DNA of 10,631 nucleotides from Neolecta irregularis DAH-3 (lineage: Eukaryota; Ascomycota; Neolectomycetes; Neolectales; Neolectaceae), in NCBI GenBank assembly GCA_001929475.1, contig LXFE01001333.1:1-10631 (forward strand), in the 5' to 3' direction. The notes under the pieces were generated by a model. It had not been told where the DNA came from and made no database searches. It saw only the letters and a list, made by a program, of their open reading frames with translations. A program made the translations under genes and the position numbers. Shown one piece after another: positions 7,526-10,631 of this stretch. Numbering within the stretch: position 1 is the first letter of the stretch; the number at the start of each line of letters is the position of its first letter.

Positions 7526-8129
7526 TCAAGAGATAATTGAGTCGGAGACTTGATTGGGCCCCTTGTCTGTTACATCATATTCGTAAGCCTTCATGCATTC
7601 GTAAAGATGTCGAAGACGATCTGCATATTAGTATCTAGTGAACAAATGAATGCTTTACCTATAGGAAGACCGTCGGTGTACATTTCTCCATGTTTGGCGA
7701 AATAGCCCTCTTTATAAAGATACCATTCAAGTTGGGCATCCTGCAATGTCACATGGACTTCGAACTTTGAAGATATTTTTCCTGATATCAGTTAGATCGA
7801 GTAATAAAAATACTGGCTGTCTGTCTCCATTTGTCCTTGCATTCGGGTGAACCTGAGCATACTATGTAGGGATCCAGCCCGATAAAGGGGAATTTAGAAG
7901 TTATTTCAACTCTCAAAAATTCTGTCATTTCGAATGTCCACTCTAGCTTGGGGGCTACACGTGGTCTGGCGGACTTGGTGTCAACTGTTGGAGAATGCGA
8001 CCTTTTGCGCTTGACCCTGTGGGATTCAGTCGGGACAATTGATTGATTCGAGTCAGAACTGTTGGCAGAGAGCTGTCGGGATCGACTTCGAGTCAACATT
8101 CTTATAGGAGAAGCAACAAATTTGACCAT
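7526..8129 (-). CDS. Basic protein with Myb/SANT-like (trihelix-like) motif, probable nuclear
   Basis: Exons are 8129-7814, 7781-7659 and 7620-7526; introns are 32 nt (GTATTT...TCAG) and 38 nt (GTAAAG...GCAG), both phase 1. The spliced frame gives 177 aa ending in TGA. The ATG at 8129 sits in a good context (AAAAATGG). Residues 1-60 are Ser/Arg-rich with a nuclear-localisation-like RVKRKR at 38-43. Residues 61-112 resemble a Myb/SANT or trihelix unit: W64 in KLEWTFEMTEFL and W101 in the recognition-helix-like ECKDKWRQTARKI. The remainder (LEWYLYKEGYFAKHGEMY...) is of unknown fold. A DNA-binding role is inferred from the motif only. The 32-nt intron is at the lower limit; an in-frame alternative acceptor 24 nt further on would give a 56-nt intron and drop eight residues (RKISSKFE). 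Confidence 0.65.
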
Positions 8130-8983
8130 TTTTGCAGAGTCCAAACAAATTGCAAGTAGAAGAATAAAGAATGAGAGGAGAGGTGGCGATTTAAGCAAAT
8201 GAGGACCTGCAGGCAAACCCCATTGGAATGCGAGAGAAATTGTGTCAATGATGCAGTTTTACTGCAGGAATGCAAAAAGGTTATCAGAAAAGCAATCATG
8301 TCCATTGGGTATCCATCAATCTTGGATCGAAAGTCCCTTATTCCTCGAATAAAAAGAAAATATGCAAAACTTTTGATGGTCATCACAAATTAGAAATCCA
8401 TGTAACCATATCAAGAAAGAAATCCAAAATCCGAATATACTCAGAAGTAGCGAGCGCAATTAAACATTGGGTGTGGTCATTCAAATGATAAGACGCCGTG
8501 GAGGTGATGTGTCAAAAAGAGCTTGGAGGTTCATAGGATCAGCTTAAGTCAGGTGTGAATTATTCGGTGGAGTCCAACTTGAAAATCTTTTGCCCACTCA
8601 CCACTTGCGTTCTCATAATTTTAATCACTCCCAAGTCAAATCCCTCAATAGGTATGTCATTTCTCTTTCAACGACGGCTGTTGTGATGATAAAACATCTC
8701 AGACCTGTTCTGATTTCTGTGAGGATATCCGTTATATTGCCAATACCTGACTAGCCGGCTTGAGACTCGCTTTTCTTTCCCGCTTCACATTATAACAGTC
8801 GCTGACTTATCAAGATATATGGGTACTGAAAGCGGTTCTCTCGCATCTTATTCTTAAGAAGACAAGGATTTGGGGCGTGGTCTGGTCTGTGGTATTCAGT
8901 AATATGAACAACTATAGCGTACTCGCAATCTAGTTTCCTCTCAATATACATGATCTACCTTTGATATTTACTTGATATTTCTC
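8130..8983. other. Intergenic stretch, no gene supported
   Basis: Short frames on both strands (for example plus 8199-8393 and minus 8102-8386) lack promoter or splice support and have no coding-like composition. The 60 bp just upstream of 8129 are pyrimidine-rich on the minus strand, as expected for a fungal 5' leader of the Myb/SANT-like gene. The rest should contain the 3' UTR of the repeat-protein gene, which ends at 8984. Confidence 0.5.
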
Positions 8984-10631
8984 TCAAAACACTGACGCAC
9001 CGATGGCAATAGCCAACAAAGCTGAAATATATATCTTCATAGAATTGCTCTTTCGACCCTTGGTGCTGCCACTCGTCAAGAGTGGCAAGGCTGGTCCCTT
9101 CTGGATACCAGGTACTGGTTCATTTTGAGACACAGTAGGTCGTGAAGAATTAAATTGCATTCTGAGTGGGGCAAGAACATGTGGAGATACAGGCAGAGGA
9201 AGCCCGTGTGGGATCCCAGATTGAGTTTTAAGAGGGCGAAGACTACTAAGAAGACCGGTTTGATTTGCTGCGATTCCGAGAGCTTTTTGGGCTACAGGGA
9301 GAATCTGAGGCTGAAGATTCCTTTGAAGTTGATTTTTAGTGAATATTCGAGTCAGCCTTAGAGCAGGAGAATCGTCTTCATCCCCGGAGTCTTCAAAGTC
9401 TTCTTCCGATATCTCCAAAACCTGTGATCGTCGAGGAGAACCAGGTCGCGTGATAATCATAGATCGAGCATTAGTTTTGGCCATGGTTCCAGCTTGCGGG
9501 GGCATATTCAAGTCTTCTTCAAAGTTCTCTGAATATAAAGAAGGTCGAGTATTGAATGTTGCCTGAGCTCGACTCTTGGCAACAGCTTGAATTCGTAACG
9601 GCATTTCAGAGTTCTCCTCTTCATCTAACAAAGATTTGAATTCTGCATCGGCGAATGTAACCATTTTGCTTTTAGCAGAAGCCATTGCGTAGGTAGTTGC
9701 TTTAGTTTCAGTTTCTGGAATTCCAGTTGGAATGTCGAACTCAACCCCCGGATTTACCGAGCTCTTGGCAATCGCAGAAGCAAAGATGGTCTGTGAACGT
9801 TGGGTGCCAATAGGTCTTTCGACTTTATTTGAACTTTGCGCCAACGCCGTGAGTGTTTTGGGCCATTTGATCTCGGGATCTTGAATGTCAATGGTAGTAA
9901 ACGCAGATTGAGTAACAATCATCGATCGAGGAAAGTTACCAGGTGTGAAAGCGGGAGCTTGGCCTGTTTTAGACAACCGGTCGCCGTTCTCCCCGACAAG
10001 GGAAGAAGATTGGGAGTGTGCGGTCGTTTTCATGGCAGGGTTTGGGGTCTTCTGTTCTTTCAACGCATGTCCGGAAAGTCGAAAAGACGAGGATTTCAAG
10101 ATTGCTGAAGATTTGAGCGAGATAATGGGTCTAAATGTTTCGACTTCAATATTAGCTTCAGCTTCAGCTTTCGTTTTCTGCGGACCATAAACAACATGTG
10201 CGCGAGAAGTAGCCACTAGATGCTGACGAAGGATTGTTTTCGCTCGATTTGATTTCTTAGGCGCAGTAACTAGACTCTTGGGAAGGCCAAGGACAGAAGA
10301 CTCTCGTTTGAGCGGAATAGTCTCAATCTTCACATCTGCTGATGATGTTGCTGTAATTCTGCTAAGAGGAAGATTTGGAAAAGGAAAGATTGTGACAGGG
10401 GGATCCGACTCAACATTCGCCGTAGACATTGTTTGCATTTTAATATTAAGTTGAGGGAAAGATTTGGTTTGAGATGATTTCTTAGGTATCGAGACCAGGC
10501 TGTTAGGAAGAGCAAGGACCGAAGGCTCTGATTTGACTGGAACAGTTTCAATATTCACGTCTGCAGACGATGTGGCGGTAATTCTGCTACGAGGAAAACT
10601 TGAAAAAGGAAAGACATTGACAGGTAAATCT
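8984..10631 (-). CDS. Repetitive low-complexity protein, 5' end missing, hydrophobic C-terminus
   Basis: The frame is open from the window edge to a stop at 8984 (548 visible residues) with no introns; its start lies beyond 10631. The first 75 visible residues (from DLPV) are followed by a second copy (from DPPV) exactly 75 codons later; 37 of the first 57 positions are identical, with ITATSSADV conserved in both. Further on, a degenerate motif of the type RS/KS-x-I/M/V-x-T recurs (FPRSMIVTQSAF, AKSKMVTFADAEF, AKSRAQATF, ARSMIITRPG). It alternates with acidic patches such as DEEENSEMP and ISEEDFEDSGDEDD. The last 18 residues, MKIYISALLAIAIGASVF, follow a Ser/Gly/Lys linker and look like a GPI-attachment signal or a tail anchor. 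I recognise no family. If a signal peptide lies upstream it could be a cell-surface protein; otherwise a tail-anchored one. Confidence 0.75.
   Translation of the reverse strand, partial: DLPVNVFPFSSFPRSRITATSSADVNIETVPVKSEPSVLALPNSLVSIPKKSSQTKSFPQLNIKMQTMSTANVESDPPVTIFPFPNLPLSRITATSSADVKIETIPLKRESSVLGLPKSLVTAPKKSNRAKTILRQHLVATSRAHVVYGPQKTKAEAEANIEVETFRPIISLKSSAILKSSSFRLSGHALKEQKTPNPAMKTTAHSQSSSLVGENGDRLSKTGQAPAFTPGNFPRSMIVTQSAFTTIDIQDPEIKWPKTLTALAQSSNKVERPIGTQRSQTIFASAIAKSSVNPGVEFDIPTGIPETETKATTYAMASAKSKMVTFADAEFKSLLDEEENSEMPLRIQAVAKSRAQATFNTRPSLYSENFEEDLNMPPQAGTMAKTNARSMIITRPGSPRRSQVLEISEEDFEDSGDEDDSPALRLTRIFTKNQLQRNLQPQILPVAQKALGIAANQTGLLSSLRPLKTQSGIPHGLPLPVSPHVLAPLRMQFNSSRPTVSQNEPVPGIQKGPALPLLTSGSTKGRKSNSMKIYISALLAIAIGASVF
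10181..10630 (-). repeat. 75-codon tandem repeat in the repeat-protein gene
   Basis: Two units, 10630-10406 and 10405-10181, are exactly 225 bp apart in register and in frame. Similarity is strong over the first 57 codons and fades towards the end of the second unit. More units may lie upstream, outside the window. Confidence 0.8.

Noticed and set aside
8130-8216. Signal-peptide-like N-terminal extension of the Myb/SANT-like gene (hydrophobic SFFILLLAICLDSA)
   Set aside because: The extension begins with TTG rather than ATG, and the downstream ATG at 8129 has good context. A secretion signal would also be inconsistent with the basic, nuclear-localisation-like sequence that follows.

Overview
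The window looks like nuclear DNA of a filamentous ascomycete fungus (probably Pezizomycotina). Three genes make sense only when spliced through GT...AG introns with CTAAY/CTGAY-like branch sites. One is a fungal-type sulfate permease whose promoter carries a perfect match to the binding site of the ascomycete sulfur regulator CYS3. Another is an F-box protein of the kind expanded in these fungi. No bacterial-style operons, tRNA, rRNA or CRISPR were seen.

Layout. Bases 1-614 are a non-autonomous DNA transposon with 66-bp terminal inverted repeats. Its interior has a very GC-rich palindromic block and a CAAGT-rich array. About 711-845 is a separate GC-rich foldback structure. Bases 975-2129 (minus) encode a 370-aa F-box protein with a tiny first exon. 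Bases 2130-3549 are gene-poor. A short open frame of doubtful status lies at 3606-3869 (minus). Bases 4065-6319 (minus) hold a complete four-exon SulP/STAS sulfate permease of 712 aa. Its roughly 300-bp upstream region is shared with a possible small plus-strand gene (6616-6825) that has its own TATA box and AATAAA. Bases 7526-8129 (minus) encode a three-exon, 177-aa basic protein with a Myb/SANT-like or trihelix-like helix motif. Bases 8984-10631 (minus) are the 3' part of a gene for a repetitive, low-complexity protein. It has a 75-residue tandem repeat, a longer degenerate repeat array and a hydrophobic C-terminal tail, and its 5' end lies beyond the window.

How it works together. The genes do not form an obvious pathway or secondary-metabolite cluster. 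The clearest functional link is the sulfate permease with its CYS3-type site, which implies induction under sulfur limitation. All six introns I could place are very short (32-42 nt). The most unusual items are this intron compactness, the repeat protein at the right edge, the nested transposon/foldback DNA at the left edge, and a pair of homologous intergenic hairpins (3173-3199 and 7111-7137) showing one compensatory base-pair change. I did not find convincing evidence for an entirely new multi-gene system.
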